DNA from: Nitrogeniibacter sp050293885
GTDB taxonomy: Bacteria; Pseudomonadota; Gammaproteobacteria; Burkholderiales; Rhodocyclaceae
Length of the DNA: 64,000 nucleotides
Reading direction: 5' to 3'
Assembly (NCBI GenBank): GCA_050293885.1
Contig: JBNKNO010000011.1
Span: 1-64,000, forward strand
Shown: positions 53,723 to 62,917 of the stretch, piece after piece
Numbering within the stretch: position 1 is the first letter of the stretch
How the letters are laid out: each line of letters begins with the position of its first letter
Position numbers and translations under genes: made by a program
The notes under the pieces: model-generated
Seen by the model: the letters and a program-made list of their open reading frames with translations, nothing else
Database searches by the model: none
Told to the model about the DNA's origin: nothing

Positions 53723-55375
53723 ATGAGTGGCAATCAAGGAACACCGTACGCGCAAGGCCTGGACAAATGCGCGGCCAATTACGTACCGCTGACACCGTTG
53801 AGCTTTCTTGAACGCAGCGCTTACGTGTATCCCGACCGCGTGGCGGTGGTGCATGGCCAGCGGCGCTACACCTGGAAAGAGGTTGATGCCCGTGCCCGTC
53901 GGCTGGCCTCGGCACTCAAGGCGCGCGGCATTGGCGAGGGCGACACGGTCGCGGCGGTGCTCAACAACACGCCGGAGATGTACGAAGCGCATTTCGGCGT
54001 GCCGGCAACCGGCGCGGTGCTCAACACCATCAACACCCGTCTGGATGCCGAGGCCATTGCCTTCATCCTCAACCACGGCGAAGCCAAGGTGTTGCTCACC
54101 GATCGCGAGTATTCGCGCACCATGGCCAAGGCGGTCGAGATTGCCGGTCGCGCCGACATGCTGGTGATCGACGTCGATGACCCGGAATACGACGGCCCGG
54201 GCGAGTGCATCGGTTCGCTCGGCTACGAGGCGTTTCTGGCCGAGGGCGACGCGACCGCGACCTTCGACATGCCGGACGACGAGTGGAATCCCATCTCGCT
54301 CAACTACACCTCCGGCACCACGGGTAATCCGAAGGGCGTGGTCTATCACCACCGCGGCGCCTATCTCAACGCCATGTCCAACATCCTGTCGTGGGGCATG
54401 CCGCCGCACGCGGTGTATTTGTGGACGCTGCCGATGTTCCACTGCAACGGCTGGTGCTTTGCATGGACGATGGCCGCCAATGCCGGCGTCAACGTCTGCC
54501 TGCGCCGGGTCGATCCGCGTCTCATCTTCGAGGCCATCCGCACTCACAAGGTCACGCACTACTGCGGCGCGCCGATCGTGCATTCGATGCTGGCCAATGC
54601 GCCGGCCGCGTGGCGCGAGGGCATTGATCACAAGGTCTTCGGCCTCGTTGCGGCGGCACCGCCGCCGGCCGCGGTGATCGAAGGCATGGCCAACATCGGA
54701 TTCGACCTGACCCATGTGTATGGGCTGACCGAAACCTATGGCCCGGCGGCGGTGTGTGCCAAGCACGACCATTGGGCCGATCTGCCGCTGGCCGAGCAGG
54801 TGGCGCTCAACGGGCGGCAGGGCGTGCGCTATCACGCGCAGGAGGGCGTCTGCGTCATCGACCCGGATACCATGACGCCGGTGCCCTGGGATGGCGAGAC
54901 CATGGGTGAAATCATGTTCCGCGGCAACATCGTGATGAAGGGCTACCTCAAGAACGAGACGGCCACGGAAGAGTCCTTCCGCGGCGGTTGGTACCACACC
55001 GGCGACTTGGCCGTGATGCAGCCTGACGGCTACGTGAAGATCAAGGATCGCTCCAAGGACGTGATCATCTCCGGCGGCGAGAACATCTCCTCCATCGAGG
55101 TGGAGGACGCCTTGTACAAACATCCGGCCGTGCTGGCGGCGGCGGTGGTGGCCGCGCCCGACGAAAAGTGGGGTGAGGTGCCGGCGGCATTCATCGAGTT
55201 GCGCGAAGGCAGCGACGCCACCGAGGATGAACTGCGTACGCATTGCCGCGAATATCTGGCCGGTTTCAAGACGCCGAAGATCTTCACCTTCTGCGAATTG
55301 CCCAAGACCTCGACCGGCAAGATCCAGAAATTCGTGTTGCGTGAGCGGATGAAGTCGAACTCTGCCATCGAATGA
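53723..55375 (+). CDS. Acyl-CoA synthetase (AMP-binding)
   Basis: A 550-residue ligase forming acyl-CoA from a fatty acid, ATP and CoA. Seen: the phosphate loop YTSGTTGNPKGVVYHHRG (about residue 196), YGLTETYGP (about 333), GGWYHTGDLA (about 420) and the C-terminal catalytic Lys in STGKIQKF (about 533). The sequence resembles medium-chain or DmdB-like synthetases. RBS AGGAGGAG precedes the ATG. It is followed by an enoyl-CoA hydratase and fatty acid oxidation genes. Confidence 0.93.
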   Translation: MSGNQGTPYAQGLDKCAANYVPLTPLSFLERSAYVYPDRVAVVHGQRRYTWKEVDARARRLASALKARGIGEGDTVAAVLNNTPEMYEAHFGVPATGAVLNTINTRLDAEAIAFILNHGEAKVLLTDREYSRTMAKAVEIAGRADMLVIDVDDPEYDGPGECIGSLGYEAFLAEGDATATFDMPDDEWNPISLNYTSGTTGNPKGVVYHHRGAYLNAMSNILSWGMPPHAVYLWTLPMFHCNGWCFAWTMAANAGVNVCLRRVDPRLIFEAIRTHKVTHYCGAPIVHSMLANAPAAWREGIDHKVFGLVAAAPPPAAVIEGMANIGFDLTHVYGLTETYGPAAVCAKHDHWADLPLAEQVALNGRQGVRYHAQEGVCVIDPDTMTPVPWDGETMGEIMFRGNIVMKGYLKNETATEESFRGGWYHTGDLAVMQPDGYVKIKDRSKDVIISGGENISSIEVEDALYKHPAVLAAAVVAAPDEKWGEVPAAFIELREGSDATEDELRTHCREYLAGFKTPKIFTFCELPKTSTGKIQKFVLRERMKSNSAIE

Positions 55376-55390
55376 CGGCCACACGCAGGG

Positions 55391-55430
55391 CGTGACGGCG
55401 GGCGCGCATGGACGCGCATCTGCCGTCACG
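55391..55430 (+). repeat. GC-rich hairpin between the synthetase and the enoyl-CoA hydratase
   Basis: 9-bp perfect arms CGTGACGGC/GCCGTCACG with an inner GCGCG/CGCGC pairing. No T-run follows, so it may lower rather than end transcription between the two genes, or stabilise the upstream mRNA. Confidence 0.55.
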
Positions 55431-55480
55431 ATGTCTCATATCGAGGCGACGACGAGCGCCCGAAGAGGAGGAGAGAACTC

Positions 55481-56281
55481 ATGAGTGCCAGTACGAATGC
55501 GAATGCCGAACCCATGGTGCTGCGCGAGGATCGGGGGGGCGTGGCGCATCTGACGCTGAACCGCCCGGGGCAGTTCAATGCCTTGTCCGATGCCATGCTC
55601 GGCGCCTTGATCGAGCAGTTCGACATCATCGGCAATGACACCAGCGTCCGTGCGGTGGTGCTTGGCGGGGCGGGCAAGGCCTTTTGTGCCGGCCACGACC
55701 TCAAGGAAATGCGCGCCAATCACCGCATCGATTTTCAGCAGGCGCTGTTCCGCAAGTGCGGCAAGTTGATGCTCAAGATCATGCGTTTGCCACAGCCGGT
55801 CATTGCCCGCGTGCATGGCATCGCCACGGCCGCCGGTTGCCAGCTGGTGTCGATGTGCGATCTGGCGGTGGCGGCCGATGTGTCGCGCTTTGCGGTGTCC
55901 GGCATCAATGTCGGGCTGTTCTGCTCGACGCCCGCCGTCGGCATCTCGCGCAACATGGGCCGCAAGCAAGCCTTCGAAATGCTGGTGACCGGCGACTTCA
56001 TCGACGCCACCGAAGCGCAGCGACGCGGGCTGGTCAATCGTGTCGTTCCGCCCGAAGCGCTCGACGACGAAATTGGCAAACTCGCGGCATCGATCTGCGC
56101 CAAGACGCCGATCGCCGTGAAAATGGGCAAGCAACTCTTCTATCAGCAACTCGAGATGGGCATCGAAGCGGCCTACCAGATGGCGGCCGAAACCATGGCC
56201 TGCAACATGATGACCGAGGATGCCGCCGAAGGCATCGATGCGTTCATCGCCAAACGCCCGCCGGACTGGAAGGGCCGCTGA
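55481..56281 (+). CDS. Enoyl-CoA hydratase/isomerase family protein
   Basis: A 266-residue crotonase-fold enzyme. The oxyanion-hole segments are GAGKAFCAGHDLKEM (about residue 65) and ATAAGCQLVSMCDLAVAA (about 115). It lacks the Glu pair in the usual hydratase pattern at one position, so it may be a hydratase with a variant site or another crotonase-family activity. RBS GAGGAGGAG precedes the ATG. In the fatty acid oxidation block, 105 bases after the acyl-CoA synthetase. Confidence 0.9.
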   Translation: MSASTNANAEPMVLREDRGGVAHLTLNRPGQFNALSDAMLGALIEQFDIIGNDTSVRAVVLGGAGKAFCAGHDLKEMRANHRIDFQQALFRKCGKLMLKIMRLPQPVIARVHGIATAAGCQLVSMCDLAVAADVSRFAVSGINVGLFCSTPAVGISRNMGRKQAFEMLVTGDFIDATEAQRRGLVNRVVPPEALDDEIGKLAASICAKTPIAVKMGKQLFYQQLEMGIEAAYQMAAETMACNMMTEDAAEGIDAFIAKRPPDWKGR

Positions 56282-56303
56282 GGTCTTGCCTGCCGGCAAG
56301 CCG

Positions 56304-57086
56304 ATGCTGATCGATACCCACTGCCATCTCGATGCTGCCGAGTTTGCGGCCGATCGCGATGCGGTGATTGCGCGGGCGCGGGCGGCAGGTGTCGCCGGAT
56401 TTGTCGTGCCGGGTGTGACGGCGGCCGGTTTTGACGGCCTCGACCAATTCGCAGACGCCACGCCCGGCGTGGCACGTGCCTTTGGCCTGCACCCGCTGTT
56501 TGTTGATGTTGCGCGGAACGACGATCTGGTCGCACTCGAAGCGCGCCTGGCGCGGCCCGACGTGGTGGCGGTGGGCGAGATCGGGCTCGATGGCTTCGTC
56601 GCCGAACCGGCGTTGGCGGCACAGAAGCCGTGGTTCGAGTCGCAACTGGCGCTGGCCAAGCAGTACGACTTGCCGGTCATCCTGCATGTGCGACGGGCGG
56701 TCGATACGATCATCCACATGCTCAGGCGGGTGGGCGTGCCGGGTGGCATCGCGCACGCCTTCAACGGCTCGCGACAGCAAGCCGATCAACTCATCGCGTT
56801 GGGCTTCAAACTCGGTTTCGGTGGGACGCTGACCTTTCCCGGCTCGCGTCGTATTCGCGCGCTCGCGGCCGAACTGCCGCTGTCTGCCCTGGTGCTCGAA
56901 ACCGATGCGCCCGATATCGCACCGGCCTGGGCGCAAGGGGCGCGTAACGAGCCGGCGGCGGTGGCGCGTATTGCCGCCGAGATGGCGGCCGTTCGCCAGC
57001 TATCGGTCGACGCGCTCGTCGAGGCAACCGGGCACAACGCCTGCGCCGTGTTACCCCGCCTCGGCCATGTCTTGCTTGCGGGTTGA
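56304..57086 (+). CDS. TatD-family metal-dependent hydrolase
   Basis: A 260-residue TIM-barrel hydrolase. Metal ligands: IDTHCHLD (residues 3-10), VGEIGLDG (about 93), ILHVRRA (about 130), HAFNGS (about 154) and ETDAPD (about 205). TatD proteins are DNases in repair and decay. The ATG at 56304 begins the motif directly; the longer frame overlaps the hydratase gene. Its last 36 bases overlap the convergent TetR gene. Confidence 0.9.
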   Translation: MLIDTHCHLDAAEFAADRDAVIARARAAGVAGFVVPGVTAAGFDGLDQFADATPGVARAFGLHPLFVDVARNDDLVALEARLARPDVVAVGEIGLDGFVAEPALAAQKPWFESQLALAKQYDLPVILHVRRAVDTIIHMLRRVGVPGGIAHAFNGSRQQADQLIALGFKLGFGGTLTFPGSRRIRALAAELPLSALVLETDAPDIAPAWAQGARNEPAAVARIAAEMAAVRQLSVDALVEATGHNACAVLPRLGHVLLAG

Positions 57087-57662
57087 GGCCGAGCGGGCGA
57101 TCAGGTCGGCAATGTCGCGTTTCAGCGCGTCGACGTCGTTGGAATAGCGGTCGCAGAACATCAGCGAAACGCCGAACACATAGGCGTACAGCAGCATGCT
57201 GCGGCTCGAGGCCTCCGCCATTGGCACGCCGCAAGCGAGAAACAGCGCGCGCGCGCATTCGAGGCGCGTGGTGTCGACTTCCTCCACCACTGCAGCGGCC
57301 AGCGCATCGCGCTTCGCCCAGTCGCGCACGGCCAGTTCGATCATCATGCCGCGCCGGCTGCGGCTGGTGCTATAGACGTCGATGACGTGGTGAATCTGCT
57401 TGAGCTCATGTCCTGGCTCGGCGCGGGTCTGTTTGACGATGTCGCGGATCCGCCCTTCCTTCCAGTGCTCAAGCACGGCGTCGAGCAGGTCGCGACGATC
57501 CTTGAAGTGCCAGTAAAAGCTGCCCTTGGTGACTTTGAGATGCTTGGCGAGCAACTCGACGCGCAGGCCCGCGACCCCCTCTTTGGCAAGCAGGTCGATG
57601 GCCGTCAGCACCCAGGCTTTGCGGTCAAGTTGATTGCGCGCTTTGGTTGCATTGTTCTCCAT
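57051..57662 (-). CDS. TetR-family repressor
   Basis: A 203-residue regulator. The N-terminal helix-turn-helix is GVAGLRVELLAKHLKVTKGSFYWHFKDR (about residues 29-56); the C-terminal ligand domain is helical. It is divergent from etfB with 180 bases between, and its likely operators lie there (57659-57707), one overlapping its own start codon. By position it should regulate the etf/acyl-CoA dehydrogenase block and itself, perhaps sensing an acyl-CoA. Start at 57662, where the family sequence begins. Confidence 0.88.
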   Translation of the reverse strand: MENNATKARNQLDRKAWVLTAIDLLAKEGVAGLRVELLAKHLKVTKGSFYWHFKDRRDLLDAVLEHWKEGRIRDIVKQTRAEPGHELKQIHHVIDVYSTSRSRRGMMIELAVRDWAKRDALAAAVVEEVDTTRLECARALFLACGVPMAEASSRSMLLYAYVFGVSLMFCDRYSNDVDALKRDIADLIARSASTRKQDMAEAG

Positions 57663-57707
57663 ACGCAAGAGTATTGACAAATTTTGCCGCCATACGCTAC
57701 CGTATGG
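57659..57707. promoter_or_regulatory. Paired TetR operators over a TTGACA promoter
   Basis: A perfect 7-bp palindrome CCATACG-CTAC-CGTATGG at 57690-57707, and a weaker copy CCATACG-CAAG-AGTATTG at 57659-57676, 31 bases apart and covering the TetR start codon. The -35 TTGACA at 57674-57679 faces etfB and puts the -10 inside the strong palindrome, an arrangement that would repress etfB when bound. Confidence 0.65.
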
Positions 57708-57842
57708 ACCGTGATTCTGTGACAACGGGATTTTCGCTTGGCAGTGTCAAGCCAAATATTGTCCCCCGATGCCATAATGAATGTTGATGTTCGCGGCGCT
57801 CGTGCGTCGCTTGTTCAACAAGATCAACGAAGGAGCGCAGCC

Positions 57843-58592
57843 TTGAAGATTCTGGTTCCCGTCAAGCGGGTGGTCGACTACAACGTGAAGGTTCGGGTCA
57901 AGAGTGACGGTTCCGGCGTCGATATCGCCAACGTCAAGATGAGCATGAACCCGTTTGACGAAATCGCGGTGGAAGAGGCGGTTCGTCTCAAGGAAGCCGG
58001 CGTGGCCACTGAGGTCGTGGTGGTTTCCTGCGGCGTCGCCCAGTGCCAGGAAACCTTGCGTACCGCCATGGCCATCGGCGCCGATCGCGGCATTCTGGTG
58101 CAGACCGACGAGGCACTCCAGCCGCTGGCGGTCGCCAAACTGCTCAAGGCCATCTGCGACAAGGAAGCGCCGCAACTGGTTCTTCTCGGCAAGCAGGCGA
58201 TTGATGACGATGCCAACCAGACCGGTCAGATGCTCGCTGCGCTCATGAAGGTCGGGCAGGCGACGTTTGCCTCCAAAGTGACCATTGGCGATGGCAAGGC
58301 GACCGTGACCCGCGAGATCGACGGCGGTCTGGAAACGCTGACCATGAAATTGCCGGCCATCGTGACCACCGATCTGCGCCTGAATGAACCGCGCTATGCC
58401 ACCTTGCCGAACATCATGAAAGCGAAGAAGAAGCCGCTGGACAATGTGACCCCGGCTGATCTGGGTGTCGATGTGAGCCCGCGCCTCAAAACCCTCAAGG
58501 TTGAAGAGCCGCCCAAGCGCAGCGCCGGTGTCAAGGTCGCGGACGTGGCCGAACTGGTCGCCAAACTCAAGAACGAAGCGAAGGTGATCTGA
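57843..58592 (+). CDS. etfB: Electron transfer flavoprotein beta subunit
   Basis: A 249-residue subunit of the flavoprotein that takes electrons from acyl-CoA dehydrogenases. Family start KILVPVKRVVDYNVKVRVK, then VVVSCGVAQCQETLRTAMAIGADRGI and the beta signature region LLGKQAIDDDANQTGQMLAALM (about residues 112-133). The start is TTG at 57843 with AAGGAG 8 bases before. It is 2 bases from etfA, and 180 bases from the TetR gene. Confidence 0.95.
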   Translation: MKILVPVKRVVDYNVKVRVKSDGSGVDIANVKMSMNPFDEIAVEEAVRLKEAGVATEVVVVSCGVAQCQETLRTAMAIGADRGILVQTDEALQPLAVAKLLKAICDKEAPQLVLLGKQAIDDDANQTGQMLAALMKVGQATFASKVTIGDGKATVTREIDGGLETLTMKLPAIVTTDLRLNEPRYATLPNIMKAKKKPLDNVTPADLGVDVSPRLKTLKVEEPPKRSAGVKVADVAELVAKLKNEAKVI

Positions 58593-58594
58593 TC

Positions 58595-59527
58595 ATGAGC
58601 ATTCTCGTCATTGCAGAACACGACAACAGCACGCTCAAGGTGAGCACCCTGAATACCATCGCCGCGGCGCAGGCCATTGGTGGCGATGTGGACGTCCTGA
58701 TCGCCGGCAGCGGGTGTGACGCTGCCGCCCAGGCCGCTGCCAATCTGGCCGGCGTGAGTCGTGTGCGTGTGGCCGATGCGGCGCACTATGCCGACCAGGG
58801 TGCGGAAAACGTGGCCGAGCTGATCCTCGCCAATGCCAGCGCCTACAGCCATGTGCTGGCACCGGCGAGCACCTTCGGCAAGAACGTGCTCCCGCGCGTG
58901 GCCGCCATGCTGGATGTCGCGCAGATTTCCGACATCATCGGTGTCGAGTCTGCCGATACCTTCAAGCGCCCGATCTATGCCGGTAACGCCATTGCCACGG
59001 TCCAGAGTGCCGATGCGATCAAGGTGATCACCGTGCGCACGACGGCCTTCGATGCCGTCGCCGAAGGCGGTTCGGCAACGGTGGAAGCGATCGAGGCGGC
59101 TGCCGACACCGGTTTGAGCACCGTCGTCGGGCGTGAGCTGACCAAGTCGGAGCGCCCGGAGCTGGGTGCTGCCAGTGTGATCGTCTCCGGTGGCCGTGGC
59201 GTCGCCAGCAGCGAAAACTATCATGCCTTGCTCGAGCCGCTGGCCGACAAGCTCGGCGCCGCGCTCGGTGCCAGCCGTGCAGCCGTCGATGCCGGCTACG
59301 TGCCCAACGACTACCAGGTGGGGCAGACCGGCAAGATCGTGGCCCCGCAGTTGTATGTCGCAATCGGCATTTCCGGTGCGATCCAGCATCTGGCCGGCAT
59401 GAAGGACTCGAAGGTCATCGTGGCCATCAACAAGGACGAGGAGGCGCCGATCTTCCAGGTGGCCGATTACGGCCTGGTGGCTGATCTGTTCGACGCCGTG
59501 CCGGCGCTGACCGCGGCGCTGGGGTAA
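58595..59527 (+). CDS. etfA: Electron transfer flavoprotein alpha subunit
   Basis: A 310-residue FAD-binding subunit. C-terminal FAD motif AAVDAGYVPNDYQVGQTGKIVAPQLYVAIGISGAIQHLAGM (about residues 230-270) is unmistakable. With EtfB it passes electrons to ETF-quinone oxidoreductase. Its neighbours include an acyl-CoA dehydrogenase two genes on. Confidence 0.96.
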   Translation: MSILVIAEHDNSTLKVSTLNTIAAAQAIGGDVDVLIAGSGCDAAAQAAANLAGVSRVRVADAAHYADQGAENVAELILANASAYSHVLAPASTFGKNVLPRVAAMLDVAQISDIIGVESADTFKRPIYAGNAIATVQSADAIKVITVRTTAFDAVAEGGSATVEAIEAAADTGLSTVVGRELTKSERPELGAASVIVSGGRGVASSENYHALLEPLADKLGAALGASRAAVDAGYVPNDYQVGQTGKIVAPQLYVAIGISGAIQHLAGMKDSKVIVAINKDEEAPIFQVADYGLVADLFDAVPALTAALG

Positions 59528-59540
59528 GCCGGAGGCCCAC

Positions 59541-60206
59541 GTGAATTTCGCCGCCGAGCTCTTCCCGACTGCCTGGATGTGGGGCTCGGGTGTGCTCGCG
59601 GCGATCGTCGCGGTGTGGATGTGGCGTACCGGTCCGTGGCACAGCCTGCGAGAATCGCAGCGGCTCAACTTGTGGTTGGGGCTGGGCGTGATGCTCGCAC
59701 TGGTCTGGAGCCTCAAGGCCGGCATCTACGCCGGTCTCGATCTTCATCTGCTCGGCGCCATGGTGGTGACCCTGGTGTTCGGGCCGCAATTGGGCATGGG
59801 GGCGCTTGCCATCGCCTTGTTGGGCGTGACCCTCAACGGCGGTGCGCAGTGGTCGGCCTTTGCCATCAATTGGCTGGTGATGGCGGTGGTTCCGGTCGCG
59901 ATTGCCAATGGCTACTTCCGCCTCATCGAGCGCGTCGCACCCAAGCATTTCTTTGTTTTCATCTTTGTCATCGCATTTTTCGGTAGCGGGTTGAGCGTGT
60001 TGCTGCAAGGTGCCTTCGCGTCGCTGCTGCTTTGGTCTGCGGGGGCGTACACCTACGATTTTCTGGCGGCAAACTACCTGCCGTACTTCCTGCTGCTGGG
60101 TTTTTCCGAAGCGTGGCTGTCGGGTATGGCGGTGACCTTGATGGTGGTGTTTCGTCCGGGCTGGGTGGTGCGTTTCGATGACCGGGTTTATCTGTGGAAC
60201 AAATGA
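59541..60206 (+). CDS. CbiM-like energy-coupling-factor membrane component
   Basis: A 221-residue membrane protein with about seven helices, starting with GTG at 59541. Segments such as LGAMVVTLVFGPQLGMGALAIALLGVTLNGGAQWSAFAINWLVMAVVPV match the CbiM/NikM permease family. The canonical N-terminal Met-His metal site of CbiM (MHIPDG) is absent here (MNFAAELF), and no ATPase or CbiQ partner is nearby, so the substrate is uncertain. It sits between etfA and an acyl-CoA dehydrogenase. Confidence 0.75.
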   Translation: MNFAAELFPTAWMWGSGVLAAIVAVWMWRTGPWHSLRESQRLNLWLGLGVMLALVWSLKAGIYAGLDLHLLGAMVVTLVFGPQLGMGALAIALLGVTLNGGAQWSAFAINWLVMAVVPVAIANGYFRLIERVAPKHFFVFIFVIAFFGSGLSVLLQGAFASLLLWSAGAYTYDFLAANYLPYFLLLGFSEAWLSGMAVTLMVVFRPGWVVRFDDRVYLWNK

Positions 60207-60252
60207 AGTGGTCGGTGTCAGGCCGACACGCGAACAACATGGAGAGTAGGCA

Positions 60253-62046
60253 ATGAGTGAGTACGTCGCCCCGATTCGGGACATGAAGTTCGTGATGAAG
60301 GAGCTCGCCGGGCTCGAGCAGATTTCAGCCTTGCCGGGCTGCGAGGACGCCTCGGAAGATCTGGTCGACGCCGTCCTTGAAGAGGCGGGGAAATTCGCCG
60401 CCGGCGTGCTGTCACCGCTCAATCGGGTCGGCGACCAGCAAGGTGCACGCTGGAAAGACGGCGAGGTGACCACGGCGGAAGGCTGGAAGGCCGCCTACAA
60501 GCAGTTTGCCGAGTCGGGCTGGACCTCGCTGGCCTGCGATCCGGAATACGGCGGCCAGGGCCTGCCCAAGATCGTGAACAGCGCCGTCATGGAAATGTGG
60601 AAATCGGCCAACATGGCCTTTTCACTGTGCCCCATGCTTACCCAAGGCGCCATCGAGGCGTTGATGCTGCGCGGCACCGACGCGCAGAAGGCGACCTATC
60701 TCGAACGGATGGTGAGCGGTGAATGGACCGGCACCATGAACCTCACCGAGCCGCAGGCGGGTTCCGATCTGGCCGCGGTGCGCACGCGGGCGGAGCCGCA
60801 GGGTGACGGCAGCTACAAGCTCTTCGGCCAGAAGATCTTCATCACCTACGGCGAGCACGACATGACGGACAACATCGTCCATCTGGTGTTGGCACGCCTG
60901 CCCGATGCGCCGGAGGGCGTGAAGGGCATTTCCTTGTTTGTGGCGCCCAAGTTCATGGTCAATGACGATGGTTCGCTGGGTGAGCGCAACGACGTGCATT
61001 GCGTGTCGATCGAACACAAGCTGGGTATCCACGCCAGCCCCACCTGCGTGCTTGCTTTTGGCGACCAGGGGGGCGCGACCGGTTATCTGGTGGGTGAGGC
61101 CAATCGCGGGCTTGAGTACATGTTCATCATGATGAACGAGGCGCGCTTTGCGGTCGGTATGGAAGGGGTGGCGTTGGCCGAGCGCGCCTATCAGCAGGCC
61201 GTCGGTTATGCGCGCGATCGCGTGCAGGGCACCGAGGCTGGCGTGCGCGGCGGTCCCAAGGTGGCGATCATTCGACATGCCGACGTGCGTCGCCTGCTGA
61301 TGAGCATGCGCGCGCAAACCGAGGCCATGCGCGCCCTGGCTTACGTGGTCGGTGCGGCCACCGACGTGGCGCATTGCCATCCGGACGAAGGTGAACGTGC
61401 ACGCGCGCAGGCTTTTGTCGACTTGATGATTCCCATCGTCAAGGGCTGGAGCACCGAGAACTCGATCGACATTACCTCGATGGGCGTGCAGGTGCATGGC
61501 GGTATGGGTTTCATCGAAGAGACCGGCGCGGCGCAGCATCTGCGTGATTCACGCATCACCACGATCTACGAAGGCACGACGGCGATCCAGGCCAACGACC
61601 TGATCGGGCGCAAGATTGCGCGCGAGAACGGGGTGACCATCAAGGCGGTGATCGAGCAGATGCGCGGCGTGGTCGCCGAACTGGCCGGACACGACAGGGA
61701 GGCGCTGGCGGCCATCCGCAATTCGCTGGCCAGCGGCATCGATGCCCTGGAGGCGGCCACGGCCTACATCCTCGAGACCTACGGTACGGACATCAAGGCG
61801 GCTTCGGTGGGTTCGGTACCCATGCTCAAATTGCTCGGCATTGTCGCTGGCGGTTGGCAGATGGCGCGCGCTGCGCTGATCAGCCAGCAGCACGTCGACG
61901 CGGGCACCACCGATACCTTCTATCAGAACAAGATTCACTCGGCGCGTTTTTACGCCGACCACGTGTTGTCGCAGGCAAGCGGGCTGTCCTACGCCGTGGT
62001 CAATGGTGCCGACGGGGCTTGGGCGCTGGAGGACGATGCGTTCTGA
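60253..62046 (+). CDS. Acyl-CoA dehydrogenase (long type with C-terminal extension)
   Basis: A 597-residue flavoenzyme introducing a double bond into acyl-CoA. Seen: NLTEPQAGSDLAAVRTRA (about residue 163), SIEHKLGIHASPTC, and the catalytic Glu region TIYEGTTAIQANDL (about residue 440). The extra C-terminal domain (about 470-597) is typical of the DmdC-like or long acyl-CoA dehydrogenase group. It should feed electrons to the ETF encoded just upstream. Confidence 0.94.
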   Translation: MSEYVAPIRDMKFVMKELAGLEQISALPGCEDASEDLVDAVLEEAGKFAAGVLSPLNRVGDQQGARWKDGEVTTAEGWKAAYKQFAESGWTSLACDPEYGGQGLPKIVNSAVMEMWKSANMAFSLCPMLTQGAIEALMLRGTDAQKATYLERMVSGEWTGTMNLTEPQAGSDLAAVRTRAEPQGDGSYKLFGQKIFITYGEHDMTDNIVHLVLARLPDAPEGVKGISLFVAPKFMVNDDGSLGERNDVHCVSIEHKLGIHASPTCVLAFGDQGGATGYLVGEANRGLEYMFIMMNEARFAVGMEGVALAERAYQQAVGYARDRVQGTEAGVRGGPKVAIIRHADVRRLLMSMRAQTEAMRALAYVVGAATDVAHCHPDEGERARAQAFVDLMIPIVKGWSTENSIDITSMGVQVHGGMGFIEETGAAQHLRDSRITTIYEGTTAIQANDLIGRKIARENGVTIKAVIEQMRGVVAELAGHDREALAAIRNSLASGIDALEAATAYILETYGTDIKAASVGSVPMLKLLGIVAGGWQMARAALISQQHVDAGTTDTFYQNKIHSARFYADHVLSQASGLSYAVVNGADGAWALEDDAF

Positions 62047-62062
62047 TTGGGTAGCGCGCATG

Positions 62063-62095
62063 AAAAAGGGGAGCGATTGTCGCTCCCCTTTTTTT
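62063..62095. terminator. Bidirectional intrinsic terminator
   Basis: Perfect 14-bp stem (62063-62076 with 62080-62093) and 3-base loop with A/T-runs at both ends. It separates the acyl-CoA dehydrogenase (plus) from the peptidylprolyl isomerase (minus). Confidence 0.95.
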
Positions 62096-62112
62096 GCGTC
62101 ACGGTGCGGTGC

Positions 62113-62898
62113 TTACTGCACTTTGGCCGCCGTGCGCTGTTCCTCGATGTGCTTCTCGAGACGCTGGCTCTGCAGGCGCTGCTTGATCTGCGGGGCGATC
62201 TTTTCAAACTCCGGCGCATCCAGCTTGCGCATGTCGTTGATGCGGATGATGTGATAGCCGAAGTTACTCTTGACGGGTTCTTCGCTCATTTCGCCTTTCT
62301 TGAGTTTGCTCATCGCATCGGAGAACGCGGGTACGTACATGCCAGGGCTGCTCCAGCCCAGTTCGCCGCCTTTTTCCTTGGAGCCCGGATCGTCCGATTC
62401 GGCCTTGGCGACATCTTCGAACTTGGCGCCACCCTTGATCTTGGCGATCAGGGCGCGGGCCTTGGCTTCGTCCTTGACCAGAATGTGGCTGACGTCGTAT
62501 TCGGTGTCGCCCAGACGGTTCTTCATGTCGTCATAAGCCTTGCGCACGTCGGCGTCGGTGACCGGGTTGGTGCTGACGAAATCCTGCAGGTAGGCGCGCA
62601 GCACCACGGCCTGACGGGCCAGTTCGATCTGGGTTTTGACCTCGGCCTTCTTGTCGATGCCCGCCTTTTTGGCTGCCTGGAAGAGAATTTCGCGGCGCAC
62701 GAGTTCTTCGCGCACGGCGTCGCGCAGTTCTTTCGAATCCGGTGCGCCCTTGGCGGTCTGTTCGGCCATCAGCGCATCGGCGTAGGCCTGCGGGATGGCT
62801 TTGCCGTTGACCGTGGCGACCGCGTCGGCGGCGATGGCGCCATGGACGGCGAGGCCGGCAATGAGGGCAGCAATCAGGTTTTTCGAAAACAGCTTCAT
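62113..62898 (-). CDS. Parvulin-type peptidylprolyl isomerase (SurA/PrsA-like)
   Basis: A 261-residue periplasmic folding protein. Signal peptide (about residues 1-23, IAA-DA), a SurA-like N-terminal helical domain, then a parvulin domain (about 125-220) with DVSHILVKDEAKARAL and GELGWSSPGMYVPAFSDA, SNFGYHIIRI. It helps outer-membrane or secreted proteins fold. The ATG at 62898 is where the signal peptide starts. Downstream of bolA in the same direction (19 bases). Confidence 0.92.
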   Translation of the reverse strand: MKLFSKNLIAALIAGLAVHGAIAADAVATVNGKAIPQAYADALMAEQTAKGAPDSKELRDAVREELVRREILFQAAKKAGIDKKAEVKTQIELARQAVVLRAYLQDFVSTNPVTDADVRKAYDDMKNRLGDTEYDVSHILVKDEAKARALIAKIKGGAKFEDVAKAESDDPGSKEKGGELGWSSPGMYVPAFSDAMSKLKKGEMSEEPVKSNFGYHIIRINDMRKLDAPEFEKIAPQIKQRLQSQRLEKHIEEQRTAAKVQ

Positions 62899-62917
62899 CA
62901 GGATTCCTTCTGGGTCA

